DNA of 64,000 bases from Cupriavidus taiwanensis LMG 19424 (GCF_000069785.1 NC_010528.1:186001-250000), one strand, 5' to 3'. Positions 1 to 9,859 are shown, counted from the first letter of the stretch. The notes: generated by a model from the sequence alone, not told the origin. Translations and numbers: made by a program.

Positions 1-1217
<1,217 letters not shown>

Positions 1218-1237
1218 TGCGTGCAGCGAGGTAGCAA

Positions 1238-1267
1238 CTCCCCTCTCCCGCTTGCGGGAGAGGGGAG
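1238..1267. repeat. Palindromic intergenic repeat, copy 1
   Basis: Two perfect 14-bp arms (CTCCCCTCTCCCGC and its complement) separated by TT, lying between ahcY and the holin-like gene. The same core recurs seven more times in this window. It would form a very stable hairpin in RNA but has no U-tract, so it looks more like a REP-type element than a terminator. Confidence 0.85.
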
Positions 1268-1291
1268 AAAACCACCAACCAAGGAGCCGTC

Positions 1292-1642
1292 ATGAGACTA
1301 CTGGTCGTCTGGATCATCAACGCTGTCGCGCTGTTCGTACTGCCGTACATCATCCCGTCGATCCACATCAAGAGCTTCGGCTCGGCGATGCTGGCGGCGC
1401 TGGTGCTGGGCCTGGTCAATACGCTGATCCGTCCGATCCTGGTCATCCTGACTCTGCCGGTCACGCTGCTGACGCTGGGGCTGTTTATCTTCGTCATCAA
1501 CGCGCTGCTGTTCCTGTTCGTCGGCAACCTGCTGTCCGGCTTTACCGTGGGCGGCTTCTGGGCGGCCTTGCTGGGCTCCATCCTGTACAGCGTGATCTCG
1601 TGGCTGCTGGCCAGCCTGCTGCTGGGCAACCGCGACGACTGA
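1292..1642 (+). CDS. Phage-holin-4 superfamily small membrane protein
   Basis: A 116-residue, almost entirely hydrophobic protein with about four membrane segments (roughly residues 4-22, 30-48, 52-76 and 84-110) and a short charged tail ending NRDD. This matches the bacterial 'phage holin family 4' proteins (DUF360/PF04020), which despite the name are common chromosomal proteins of unknown role. It starts at ATG after AAGGAGCC. It sits between ahcY and metF in the same direction, which suggests co-transcription with the methyl cycle rather than a phage origin. No other phage gene is nearby. Family assignment is good; function is unknown. Confidence 0.85.
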   Translation: MRLLVVWIINAVALFVLPYIIPSIHIKSFGSAMLAALVLGLVNTLIRPILVILTLPVTLLTLGLFIFVINALLFLFVGNLLSGFTVGGFWAALLGSILYSVISWLLASLLLGNRDD

Positions 1643-1650
1643 TCTCATTT

Positions 1651-1674
1651 CGCGCGCCGCGCCAACGCGGCGCG
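1651..1674. promoter_or_regulatory. Perfect hairpin directly before metF
   Basis: GCGCGCCGCG, loop CCAA, then the exact complement; the 3' arm ends 8 bases before the metF ATG. No U-tract follows. No purine-rich ribosome binding site is visible in front of metF, so the structure may bear on its translation or mark a processing site. The role is inference. Confidence 0.5.
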
Positions 1675-1682
1675 CCACCATC

Positions 1683-2513
1683 ATGCAAGACCGCTACTTC
1701 AGCTTTGAATTCTTCCCGCCCAAGACGGCGGAGGGCACGGAGAAGCTGCGCAATACGCGCGCGCAGCTGGCCCCGCTCAAGCCCAAGTACATCTCGGTGA
1801 CGTTCGGCGCCGGCGGCACCACGCAGCAGGGCACGCTCGACGCCGTGCTGGAAATCCAGCGCGACGGCATCGAGGCCGCGCCGCACCTGTCGTGCGTTGG
1901 CTCGTCGCGCGAGAGCATCCGCGCGATCCTGCAGCAGTACCGCGACGGCGGCATCCGCCATATCGTCGCGCTGCGCGGCGACATGCCGTCGGGCATGGGC
2001 GAGATCGGCGAGTTCCGCTACGCCAACGAGCTGGTCGAGTTCATCCGCGCCGAGACCGGCGACTGGTTCAATATCGAAGTCGCGGCCTACCCGGAGTACC
2101 ACCCGCAGGCGAAGTCGCCGCGCCATGACCTCGACAACTTCGTGCGCAAGGTGAAGGCCGGCGCCGACTCGGCGATCACGCAGTACTTCTACAACGCCGA
2201 CGCGTACTTCCGCTTTGTCGACGACGTGCGCGCGCTCGGCGTCGAGGTGCCGATCGTGCCGGGCATCATGCCGATCACCAACTACTCGCAGCTGATGCGC
2301 TTCTCCGAGATGTGCGGCGCCGAGGTGCCGCGCTGGGTAGCCAAGCGGCTGGAGAGCTTCGGCGACGACCGCGAATCGATCCGCGCCTTCGGGCTGGACG
2401 TGGTCACCGCGCTGTGCGAGCGCCTGCTGGCCGCCGGCGTGCCGGGGCTGCATTTCTATACCCTCAACGCGGCCGGCGCGACCAAGGCGATCTGGCAGCG
2501 GCTGAAGCTGTAA
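1683..2513 (+). CDS. metF: 5,10-methylenetetrahydrofolate reductase
   Basis: FAD enzyme that reduces 5,10-methylene-THF to 5-methyl-THF, supplying the methyl group for methionine synthesis. The 276-residue length fits the bacterial family (275-300). Recognisable parts of the TIM barrel are FEFFPPKT at the N-terminus, SVTFGAGG, ALRGDMP, and the C-terminal FYTLNAAGATK. It follows ahcY and the holin-like gene, so methyl-donor synthesis and SAH removal sit together. The start is the first ATG of the conserved N-terminus; there is no clear Shine-Dalgarno sequence, only a strong hairpin just upstream. Confidence 0.97.
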   Translation: MQDRYFSFEFFPPKTAEGTEKLRNTRAQLAPLKPKYISVTFGAGGTTQQGTLDAVLEIQRDGIEAAPHLSCVGSSRESIRAILQQYRDGGIRHIVALRGDMPSGMGEIGEFRYANELVEFIRAETGDWFNIEVAAYPEYHPQAKSPRHDLDNFVRKVKAGADSAITQYFYNADAYFRFVDDVRALGVEVPIVPGIMPITNYSQLMRFSEMCGAEVPRWVAKRLESFGDDRESIRAFGLDVVTALCERLLAAGVPGLHFYTLNAAGATKAIWQRLKL

Positions 2514-2520
2514 TCCGGCA

Positions 2521-2880
2521 ATGGCCACGCGCCGCCCCGATCCTTTCATCGAACACCTGCTCGAGCTGATGGGGCCGCTGGCGGCGCGTATCGGGCCGGT
2601 CACCGCGAAACGGATGTTCGGCGGCCACGGCCTGTTCTACGACGGCCTGATGTTCGCGCTGGTATCGGGCGGCACCTGCTACCTGAAGGCGGATGACGCC
2701 ACGCGGGGCAAGTTTGAAGCCGAGGGCAGCGAACCCTTCCGCTACCAGTCGGCGAAGCGCGAGGTCACCATGCGCCACTACCTCAGCCTGCCGCCCGCGG
2801 CGCTGGAATCGCCGGCGGCGATGACGCCGTGGGCCAAGCTGGCGGTGGAGGCGGCATTGAGATTGGGGAATGCTGGCTGA
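2521..2880 (+). CDS. TfoX N-terminal domain protein
   Basis: A 119-residue protein matching the isolated N-terminal domain of TfoX/Sxy (PF04993): RMFGGHGLFYDG at residues 31-42 is the family signature, and a conserved helical C-terminus carries the AMTPWAKLA stretch. Full-length TfoX activates competence genes together with CRP; single-domain versions like this are widespread and uncharacterised. It begins 7 bases after the metF stop, so it is probably read from the metF transcript. Role unknown. Confidence 0.85.
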   Translation: MATRRPDPFIEHLLELMGPLAARIGPVTAKRMFGGHGLFYDGLMFALVSGGTCYLKADDATRGKFEAEGSEPFRYQSAKREVTMRHYLSLPPAALESPAAMTPWAKLAVEAALRLGNAG

Positions 2881-2887
2881 GTGTTTG

Positions 2888-3017
2888 CTCCCCTCTCCCG
2901 CGCGCGGGAGAGGGGCCGGGGGAGAGGGCAGGAGCTTCTACGATGTGAAACGATGTGGGCTGCGTCAGGCGCCGGCCCTCTCCCCCACCCCTCTCCCGCA
3001 AGCGGGCGAGGGGAGCT
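2888..3017. repeat. Inverted pair of palindromic repeats (copies 2 and 3)
   Basis: Copy 2 has arms CCCCTCTCCCGC at 2890-2901 and the complement at 2904-2915, then runs on as CCGGGGGAGAGGGCAGGAGC. Copy 3 (about 2976-3015) is the same element in the opposite orientation with a slightly degenerate right arm (GCGGGCGAGGGG). About 40 bases lie between them. They fill the gap between the TfoX-N gene and the Mut7-C gene. The paired arrangement resembles REP/BIME elements. Confidence 0.85.
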
Positions 3018-3086
3018 TGCTGCGGGCGTAGGCAGCAAGCTTCAGGCCCCAGCCACGCCCGCCTCAATCGGTGCCATACTCGCGCC

Positions 3087-3845
3087 ATGGTCACCGCCAC
3101 CTTCCGTTTCTACGAGGAACTGAACGACTTCCTCGCGCCGGACCAGCGCCGGCGCGACCTGTCGTGCGTGTGCGCGCGCGCGGCCACGGTCAAGCACATG
3201 ATCGAGGCGCTGGGCGTGCCGCATACCGAGGTCGAGCTGATCCTGGTCAACGGCGAGTCGAGCGGTTTCGACCGGCAGCTGTGCGAAGGCGACCGGGTCT
3301 CGGTCTATCCCAAGTTCGAACGGATCGACGTGTCGCCGCTGCTGCGGGTACGCGGGCAGCCGCTGCGCGTGATGCGCTTTGTCGCCGATGCCCACCTGGG
3401 CGGGCTGGCGCATCTGCTGCGCATGACCGGCTTCGACACGCTCTACGACAACCATTTCGAAGACAGCGAGATCGAGCGCATCGCGGTCGACGAAGGCCGC
3501 ATCGTGCTGACGCGCGACCGCGAGCTGCTCAAGCGGCGCGGCATCACGCACGGCTGCTATGTGCGCGCGCTCAAGTCGCGCCAGCAGGTGCGCGAGATCT
3601 TCGCGCGGCTGGACCTGGCGGGCAGCGCCCGGCCGTTTTCGCTGTGCCTGGACTGCAATGCGCCGCTGCGCGCGCTGGATCCGGCCGGCGCGGCGGGGCG
3701 CGTGCCGGACGGCGTGCTGGCGCGCCATCGCAGCTTCGTCACCTGCGACCGTTGCCGGCGCGTGTTCTGGGAAGGCTCGCACTGGCGCTGCATGCGCGCG
3801 CTGGTCGAAGAGCTGGTGCAGGGCGCCGGGACCGATCCGGGCTAG
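3087..3845 (+). CDS. Mut7-C RNase domain protein with N-terminal ubiquitin-like domain
   Basis: A 252-residue protein. Residues about 4-85 resemble the ThiS/ubiquitin-like fold that precedes Mut7-C in bacteria. Residues about 95-235 resemble the Mut7-C PIN-like nuclease domain: RFVADAHLGG with D101, LTRDRELLKR at 141-150, and a zinc-ribbon pair C187/C190 and C220/C223. The family is predicted to act on RNA, but no bacterial member has a settled substrate. I chose ATG 3087 because the domain begins there; an open frame continues upstream only through the palindromic repeat. It shares its stop with the convergent cyclo-ligase gene (CTAG). Confidence 0.85.
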   Translation: MVTATFRFYEELNDFLAPDQRRRDLSCVCARAATVKHMIEALGVPHTEVELILVNGESSGFDRQLCEGDRVSVYPKFERIDVSPLLRVRGQPLRVMRFVADAHLGGLAHLLRMTGFDTLYDNHFEDSEIERIAVDEGRIVLTRDRELLKRRGITHGCYVRALKSRQQVREIFARLDLAGSARPFSLCLDCNAPLRALDPAGAAGRVPDGVLARHRSFVTCDRCRRVFWEGSHWRCMRALVEELVQGAGTDPG

Positions 3846-4429
3846 AACGCGCCCGACTCCGTCACGATCCAGTCCATGGCGATGTCGTGCGGCTGCGCCT
3901 GCAGCGCAATGCGGCACGCGTCGTAGCCGATGCCGATGGCGACCGGCCGCTGCGCCATCGCCGCCAGCGTGCGGTCGTAGAAGCCGCCGCCATAGCCCAG
4001 GCGGAACTTGTCCGGGCTGAAACCGACACAGGGAATGAGCAGCGCATCCGGCGTGGCCGCCTCGGTGCCGTCGGGCACCGGGATGCCGTAGTGGCCGGTG
4101 GCCATGGGCGCATCCGGCGTCCACAGGTGGAAGTCCAGCGGCGCGCCGGGGCGGCTGACCGACGGCAGCGCGGCATGGCGGCCGGGCACGGCGGCGAGCC
4201 ACTGCGCCACCGCGGCGCGCGCGTCGAACTCCTGCTGGATCGGCCAGTAAAAGCCCAGGCAGCGCACGGCCAGGCCTGCCAGCAGTTCAGACAGCGCGGC
4301 GGCGATGCGCGTGTCGGCTTCGGCGCGGGCGGGCAGGGCGGCTCTCTGCGCCAGCAAGCGCGCGCGCAACGCGCGTCGGTCGTCGTCGGCGGCGGGGGAG
4401 GGTGCGGTCTGGGCAGGAATGGAAGACAT
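3842..4429 (-). CDS. 5-formyltetrahydrofolate cyclo-ligase
   Basis: ATP-dependent conversion of 5-formyl-THF to 5,10-methenyl-THF (E. coli ygfA family), returning a stored folate to the one-carbon pool. The family signature GYGGGFYDR lies at residues 145-153 of 195, and the N-terminal basic helix RRALRARLLAQR is typical. The start at MSSIPAQ gives the usual family length; an upstream in-frame extension would run into the promoter of the divergent transglycosylase gene. The stop TAG overlaps the TAG of the convergent Mut7-C gene. Together with metF and folB it adds to the folate theme of this region. Confidence 0.93.
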   Translation of the reverse strand: MSSIPAQTAPSPAADDDRRALRARLLAQRAALPARAEADTRIAAALSELLAGLAVRCLGFYWPIQQEFDARAAVAQWLAAVPGRHAALPSVSRPGAPLDFHLWTPDAPMATGHYGIPVPDGTEAATPDALLIPCVGFSPDKFRLGYGGGFYDRTLAAMAQRPVAIGIGYDACRIALQAQPHDIAMDWIVTESGAF

Positions 4430-4533
4430 GGCGTGGGATAATGCGCTCGTCCGAACCAACATGGACGGCGGCGTCGCGGCTCCGGCACAACGGATGCGAG
4501 CGACGGCGCCGCCGTCATCGACAAGGAAGAAGA

Positions 4534-6486
4534 ATGCTGAAGGGAGTATATCTGCAGCGTGCAGGGCGGGCCGCCTGGATCGCCCTGGCATGTGCACTGC
4601 TTGTCACGCCCGTTCACGCGCAGAAGCGCCCGCAGGCGGTCACGCGCGCGGCGCCGACGGTGATCCCCAGCGATCCCGACGAAGCCTTTGCCGCGCTGCG
4701 CGAGGCCGCGCGCAAGAATGACGTGGAGCGCGCCTACGCGATCTCGGCCACGCTGGTGGATTATCCGGTGCCGTCCTACGTCGAGTATTTCCGCATCAAG
4801 CCGCAACTGTTCGACGCCAGCGGCCTGGCCCGCGTCGATGCGCCGGACGACCAGGTGCGCGTGTTCCTGCAGCGCTACAAGGGCGACGCGATTGCCGACC
4901 GCATGCGCAATGACTGGCTTCTGGTGCTGGGCAAGAAGCGCGACTGGGCCAATTTCGACGCGGAGTATCCGCAGTTCGTGCTCAAGGACGATACCCAGGT
5001 CGAGTGCTATGCGCTGCTGTCGCGCGCGCTCAAGGGACAGAACGTTGCTGCCGAGGCGCGCAACGTGCTCAGCGATCCCAGGTACTACGGCGAGGGCTGC
5101 GTCGACCTGATCGGCTACCTGGTGCAGAGCCAGCAGATCCAGCGCAGCGACGTGGCCTTCCAGGCGCGCCTGGCGCTCGAGCAGAACTACGTCACGCTGG
5201 CCGGCAAGATCGCCGCGCTGTTGCCCGACGCGCGCGTCGACGGCGACACCCTGGCCACCATCGTCAAGATGGCGCGCAACGACCCGTCGCAGGCGGCGGC
5301 CTACCTGGCCACCGCCCAGGGCACGCTGTCGCGCGACGAGCAGGGCGCGGCCTGGGGCGTGATCGGCCAGTTCGCCGCCAAGAAACTGCTGCCCGAGGCG
5401 GCCGGCTACTACCGCCGCCAGATGGACCTGGGCGGCAACCAGTGGCTGTCCGACGACACCCAGGAATGGCGCGTGCGCGCCGCGCTGCGCCAGGGCGACT
5501 GGAAGCAGGTGCGCCAGGCGGTCGAGCTGATGCGTCCGGAGCTGCGCGCCAAGGATCCGGCCTGGATCTACTGGTACGGCCGCGCGCTCAAGGTCGACGG
5601 CCGCGACACCGAGGCCCAGCAGAACTTCCAGCAGATCGCCGGCCAGTTCAATTTCTACGGCCAGCTGGCCAGCGAGGAACTGGGCAACCGCATCACGCTG
5701 CCGCCGCGCACCGCCGTCAGCGACGCCGAGGCCATGGCGATGCGCGCACGCCCCGGCTTTCAGCGCGCGCAGAAGTTCTACGCGATGAACCTGCGTTTCG
5801 AGGGCAACCGCGAATGGAACTGGGAACTGCGCAACATGAGCGACCGCGAACTGCTGGCCGCCGCCGAGTATGCGCGCCGCCTCGAATTGCTCGACCGCAC
5901 CGTCAACTCGGCCGACCGCACCCGCAACGAGCATGACTTCGCGCTGCGCTTCCTGATGCCGTATCGCGACATCATGCAGCGCGCCACCGACGAGGTCGGT
6001 CTCGACATGGCGTGGGTGTACGGCCTGATCCGCCAGGAGTCCCGCTTCATCATGAATGCGCGTTCGTCGGCGGGGGCGCATGGCCTGATGCAGGTGATGC
6101 CGGCGACGGCAAAGTACGTGGCGCGCAAGATCGGCATGAGCGACTTTTCGCCGTCGATGATGGGCGATCCCACCATCAACATCCAGCTTGGCACCAACTA
6201 CCTGAACATGGTGCTGACCGACCTGGACAGCTCCTGGACGCTGGCCTCGGCCGCTTACAACGCCGGCCCGGGCCGGCCCAAGGCCTGGCGCAGCACGCTG
6301 GCGCGGCCGGTGGAAGGCGCGATCTTTGCAGAGACCATCCCGTTCAATGAAACGCGCGGCTATGTGAAGAATGTGCTTTCCAACGCTACGTACTATGCTG
6401 CATTGATGAGTGGCCGGCCGCAGTCGCTGAAGTCGCGCCTGGGCACGGTCACGCCGTCGGCGGTGACCACCACCAGCCTGCCCTGA
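4534..6486 (+). CDS. slt: Soluble lytic murein transglycosylase (Slt70 type)
   Basis: Cleaves the MurNAc-GlcNAc bond of peptidoglycan with formation of a 1,6-anhydro end. This 650-residue protein has a signal peptide (about residues 1-29, cleavage after VHA), a long alpha-helical superhelix, and a C-terminal GH23 domain with RQESRF (catalytic Glu502), then GLMQVMPATAKYVA and the AAYNAGPGR motif. Length and order match Slt70. ATG 4534 is preceded by AAGGAAGA and opens directly into the signal peptide. It is transcribed divergently from the cyclo-ligase gene. Confidence 0.95.
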   Translation: MLKGVYLQRAGRAAWIALACALLVTPVHAQKRPQAVTRAAPTVIPSDPDEAFAALREAARKNDVERAYAISATLVDYPVPSYVEYFRIKPQLFDASGLARVDAPDDQVRVFLQRYKGDAIADRMRNDWLLVLGKKRDWANFDAEYPQFVLKDDTQVECYALLSRALKGQNVAAEARNVLSDPRYYGEGCVDLIGYLVQSQQIQRSDVAFQARLALEQNYVTLAGKIAALLPDARVDGDTLATIVKMARNDPSQAAAYLATAQGTLSRDEQGAAWGVIGQFAAKKLLPEAAGYYRRQMDLGGNQWLSDDTQEWRVRAALRQGDWKQVRQAVELMRPELRAKDPAWIYWYGRALKVDGRDTEAQQNFQQIAGQFNFYGQLASEELGNRITLPPRTAVSDAEAMAMRARPGFQRAQKFYAMNLRFEGNREWNWELRNMSDRELLAAAEYARRLELLDRTVNSADRTRNEHDFALRFLMPYRDIMQRATDEVGLDMAWVYGLIRQESRFIMNARSSAGAHGLMQVMPATAKYVARKIGMSDFSPSMMGDPTINIQLGTNYLNMVLTDLDSSWTLASAAYNAGPGRPKAWRSTLARPVEGAIFAETIPFNETRGYVKNVLSNATYYAALMSGRPQSLKSRLGTVTPSAVTTTSLP

Positions 6487-6611
6487 AGGGCGTCTTGCCT
6501 GGTCCGCCTGCCCTGTAACGGGGCGGGCACGACGGGCCTGCGGCGTGGCGCCGCGGGCCCGGGCTGGCGCGGGTGCCGCGGCGTGCAGTTCTTTCCTGGC
6601 ACGGAGGCATC

Positions 6612-7634
6612 ATGCAGACCAGCAACGTCCTCGTCATCGGTGGCGCCGGCTTTATCGGCAGCCATCTCGTCTCGCGCCTGGCCGGCGCCGCCTCGGCCTC
6701 CGGCGCGCCGCTGGAAGCCGGCGCCAATCCCGATTCCCCCATCGCCCCGGACCGCATCGTGGTCGGCACGCGCAATGTCGAGCATGCGCAGCACCTGCTG
6801 CTGCTGCCGCGCGTCGAGGTGGTGGAGCTTGGCCTGGCCGACAATGCCGCGCTGGACGACGCGATCGGCTCTCTGGGCGTCGACGGCATCGTCGTCAACC
6901 TGGTAGGCGTGCTGCACGGCGAGCGCGCCGACCCCTACGGCGAGGCGTTTGCCAGCGCGCATGTGGAACTGGTGCGGCAGATTGTGGCGTCATGCCTGTC
7001 CACGGGCGTGCGCCGGCTGTTGCATATGAGCGCGCTCGGCGCCGACAGCAACGGGCCGTCGATGTATCTGCGCAGCAAGGGCGACGGCGAGCGCATCGTG
7101 CGCGCCAGCGGGCTCGACTGGACCATCTTCCGGCCCTCGGTGGTATTCGGCCCCGACGACCACTTCCTGAACCTGTTCGCCCACATGCAGCAGCTGGCGC
7201 CAGTAGTGCCGCTGGCGTGCGCACATGCGCGCTTCCAGCCGGTGTTCGTGCAGGACGTGGTGCAGGCCTTCCTGAACGCCATGGTTAACCCGGCCACCAT
7301 CGGCCACGGCTATGAGCTGGGCGGCCCGCAGGTCTACACGCTGGAGGAGCTGGTGCGCTTTGCCGGACGCGCCTCGGGCCATCCGCGCCCGGTGATCGCG
7401 CTGCCCGATGCGCTGGCGCGGGTGCAGGCGGCGGTCATGGAGCATATGCCGGGCGCACCGCTGCTGTCGCGCGACAACCTCGATTCGATGCAGCTCGACA
7501 ATGTGCTGGCGCGCCCGATGGCGCCGGAGCTGAACCTGCATCCCGTGCACCTGGAATCCGTGATGACCGACGCGCTGTCCGGGCGCAACCGCGATGCCGC
7601 GCTGACCCACATGCGCGCCAGCGTGCACCGCTGA
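6612..7634 (+). CDS. NDUFA9-like NAD-dependent epimerase/dehydratase family protein
   Basis: Atypical short-chain dehydrogenase with the Rossmann loop GGAGFIGSH at residues 10-18. The stretches LLHMSALGAD, SKGDGERIVRASGLDWTIFR and FGPDDHFLNLF are characteristic of the complex I NDUFA9/YfcH-like branch, which lacks a normal catalytic Tyr-x3-Lys. Length is 340 residues. ATG 6612 follows CGGAGGCATC. The gene follows the transglycosylase gene with a 125-base gap. Family is secure; the ligand and reaction are not known. Confidence 0.88.
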   Translation: MQTSNVLVIGGAGFIGSHLVSRLAGAASASGAPLEAGANPDSPIAPDRIVVGTRNVEHAQHLLLLPRVEVVELGLADNAALDDAIGSLGVDGIVVNLVGVLHGERADPYGEAFASAHVELVRQIVASCLSTGVRRLLHMSALGADSNGPSMYLRSKGDGERIVRASGLDWTIFRPSVVFGPDDHFLNLFAHMQQLAPVVPLACAHARFQPVFVQDVVQAFLNAMVNPATIGHGYELGGPQVYTLEELVRFAGRASGHPRPVIALPDALARVQAAVMEHMPGAPLLSRDNLDSMQLDNVLARPMAPELNLHPVHLESVMTDALSGRNRDAALTHMRASVHR

Positions 7635-7832
7635 AACGCCGGCCGTGAAGGCGGCTATGTGACCGGATTTCATAACGGTTGCGAGCGCAATTCACTTTGA
7701 GGCGAGCCGCTGCGCTGGCAGAATGACTGGTCCGGCGCGCGGCTGCCTCGCCGTCACGCCGGCCGCGGCGCTTGGGTTCCGGCCCGCCAACGTGCCGCCT
7801 CTCCCTCCGTTTCCTCCCCCAAGGATCCTACG

Positions 7833-8531
7833 ATGAAGCTCGTCATCGGCAACAAGAACTATTCCTCCTGGTCGCTGCGCCCCTGGCTGCTGCTGCGCCA
7901 GGCCGGCATTGATTTCGAGGAAGTGCAGGTGCGCCTGTTCACCGGCAGCTTTGCCGCCGAGATCGCGCGCTATTCGCCCGCGGGCAAGGTGCCGGTGCTG
8001 GTCGACGGCGACGTCACCGTATGGGATTCGCTGGCGATCTCCGAATACGTGGCCGAGCGCTTCCCCGACAAGCAGCTGTGGCCGGCCGACCCCGCCGAGC
8101 GCGCGGTCGCGCGCGCGATCTGCGCCGAGATGCACTCGGGCTTTGCCAACGTGCGCAACCAGTTGCCGATGAACGTGACGGCGGTCCTGCCGGGACGCGG
8201 CTGGAACGTGGCGGTGCAGCGCGAGGTCGAGCGGATCGCCGCGATCTGGGACGGGCTGCGCAAGCAGCATGGCGCGCGCGGGCCGTTCCTGTTCGGCACC
8301 TTCACCGTCGCCGACGCGTTCTATGCGCCGGTGGTGAGCCGCTTCGCCACCTATGGCATCCACCTGCCGGACGATCGTGAAGACGCCAAGGCCTATGCTG
8401 ATTTCATGCTGGGCCTGCCGGCGATGCAGCAATGGATTGCCGGCGCGCGCGAGGAACGCGACTTCCTCGCCGACGACGAGCCGTACCGGCTGGCCCCGGA
8501 CCGTGCCGATGCGATAATCGTCACCCACTAG
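7833..8531 (+). CDS. Glutathione S-transferase family protein
   Basis: A 232-residue GST. The N-terminal thioredoxin-like domain (residues about 1-80) starts LVIGNKNYSSWSLRPW, placing Ser residues at the usual activating position and giving the YfcF/maleylacetoacetate-isomerase-like pattern. KVPVLVDGD and WDSLAISEYVAE form the glutathione-binding edge. The rest is the helical C-terminal domain. Substrate cannot be told from sequence. It lies 62 bases upstream of cca in the same direction. Confidence 0.88.
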   Translation: MKLVIGNKNYSSWSLRPWLLLRQAGIDFEEVQVRLFTGSFAAEIARYSPAGKVPVLVDGDVTVWDSLAISEYVAERFPDKQLWPADPAERAVARAICAEMHSGFANVRNQLPMNVTAVLPGRGWNVAVQREVERIAAIWDGLRKQHGARGPFLFGTFTVADAFYAPVVSRFATYGIHLPDDREDAKAYADFMLGLPAMQQWIAGAREERDFLADDEPYRLAPDRADAIIVTH

Positions 8532-8593
8532 CCATAGCGAACAGCGCCGGCGGCGGGTACCGCCCCGTGCCGGCGCATGAAAAGGCCACAACC

Positions 8594-9841
8594 ATGCAGG
8601 TGTATGCCGTGGGCGGCGCGATCCGCGACGAACTGCTGGGCAAGCCCAGCCAGGACCGCGACTACGTAGTCGTCGGCGCGACCCCGGCCGAGATGGAGGC
8701 CGCCGGGTATCGCCCGGTCGGCAAGGATTTCCCGGTGTTCCTCCATCCGCGCACCCAGGAGGAGTACGCGCTGGCCCGCACCGAGCGCAAGACCGCGATG
8801 GGCTACAAGGGCTTCGCCTTCTACTGCGAGCCCGATGTCACGCTGGAGGACGACCTGGTCCGGCGCGACCTGACCATCAACGCGATGGCGCGCGCGGTCG
8901 ATGCGGATGGCAACCTGACCGGCCCGGTGATCGACCCGCACGGCGGCCAGCGCGACCTGGCCGCGCGCCTGTTCCGCCATGTCTCCGACGCCTTTGCCGA
9001 AGACCCGGTGCGGATCCTGCGGCTGGCGCGCTTTGCCGCGCGCTTCCACGACTTCAACGTCGCCGCCGAGACCATGCGCCTGATGCGCGAGATGGTCGCC
9101 GCGGGCGAGGTCGATGCGCTGGTGCCCGAGCGCGTGTGGCAGGAACTGGCGCGCGGGCTGATGGAGGCACGGCCGTCGCGCATGTTCGAGGTGCTGCGCG
9201 AATGCGGCGCGCTGGCGCGGCTGCTGCCCGAACTGGAGCGCTTGTGGGGCGTGCCGCAGCGCGCCGACTTCCATCCCGAAGTCGATACCGGCGTGCACGT
9301 GATGATGGTGATCGACTGCGCCGCGGCGCTGGGCGCGCCGCTGCCGGTGCGCTTTGCCGCGCTGGTGCATGACCTGGGCAAGGGCACCACGCCCGAAGAC
9401 GTGCTGCCGCGCCATATCGGCCATGAGCTGCGCAGCGTCAGGCTGCTGGAAGAGGTCTGTGCGCGCCTGCGCGTGCCCAACGAATGCCGCGACCTGGCGG
9501 TGGTGGTGGCGCGCGAGCATGGCCATATCCACCGCTCGCTGGAGCTCGGCGCCGCCGCCGTGGTGCGGCTGCTGGAGCGTTGCGATGCGCTGCGCAAGCC
9601 CGCGCGCTTCGCGCAGGCGCTGCAGGCCTGCGAGGCCGACAAGCGCGGGCGCAAGGGCTTCGAGCACAGCGACTACCCGCAGGCCGCCCGCCTGCTGGCG
9701 GCGCGCGAGGCGGCGGCTTCCGTCGATGCGGGGGCCATCGCGCGCGCCTGCGCCGACAACGTGGCGCAGATCAAGGATCGCGTCCATGCCGCGCGGGTGG
9801 AGGCGGTGGCGCAGCGGCTCGGTGCGCAGCCGGGCGAGTGA
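8594..9841 (+). CDS. cca: Multifunctional CCA tRNA nucleotidyltransferase
   Basis: Adds or repairs the 3' CCA of tRNAs. The 415-residue protein has the class II nucleotidyltransferase fold: GGAIRDELLG at residues 7-16, the metal-binding D21/D23 in SQDRDYVVVGA, RRDLTINAMA, and a C-terminal HD domain (VHDLGKG) that gives the proteobacterial enzyme its phosphatase/phosphodiesterase activities. I chose ATG 8594, where the family N-terminus MQVYAVGGAIRD begins; the longer upstream frame overlaps the 3' part of the GST gene. Confidence 0.97.
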   Translation: MQVYAVGGAIRDELLGKPSQDRDYVVVGATPAEMEAAGYRPVGKDFPVFLHPRTQEEYALARTERKTAMGYKGFAFYCEPDVTLEDDLVRRDLTINAMARAVDADGNLTGPVIDPHGGQRDLAARLFRHVSDAFAEDPVRILRLARFAARFHDFNVAAETMRLMREMVAAGEVDALVPERVWQELARGLMEARPSRMFEVLRECGALARLLPELERLWGVPQRADFHPEVDTGVHVMMVIDCAAALGAPLPVRFAALVHDLGKGTTPEDVLPRHIGHELRSVRLLEEVCARLRVPNECRDLAVVVAREHGHIHRSLELGAAAVVRLLERCDALRKPARFAQALQACEADKRGRKGFEHSDYPQAARLLAAREAAASVDAGAIARACADNVAQIKDRVHAARVEAVAQRLGAQPGE

Positions 9842-9859
9842 GCTGGGCACCAGCGTCAT

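Noticed and set aside
1292..1642. Prophage, suggested by a holin-family gene
   Set aside because: The family is common on chromosomes; there is no endolysin, tail or integrase gene within the window.
3862..6081. A 740-codon minus-strand frame opposite the lytic transglycosylase
   Set aside because: The plus-strand protein has a signal peptide and a full GH23 active site; the antisense product resembles nothing.
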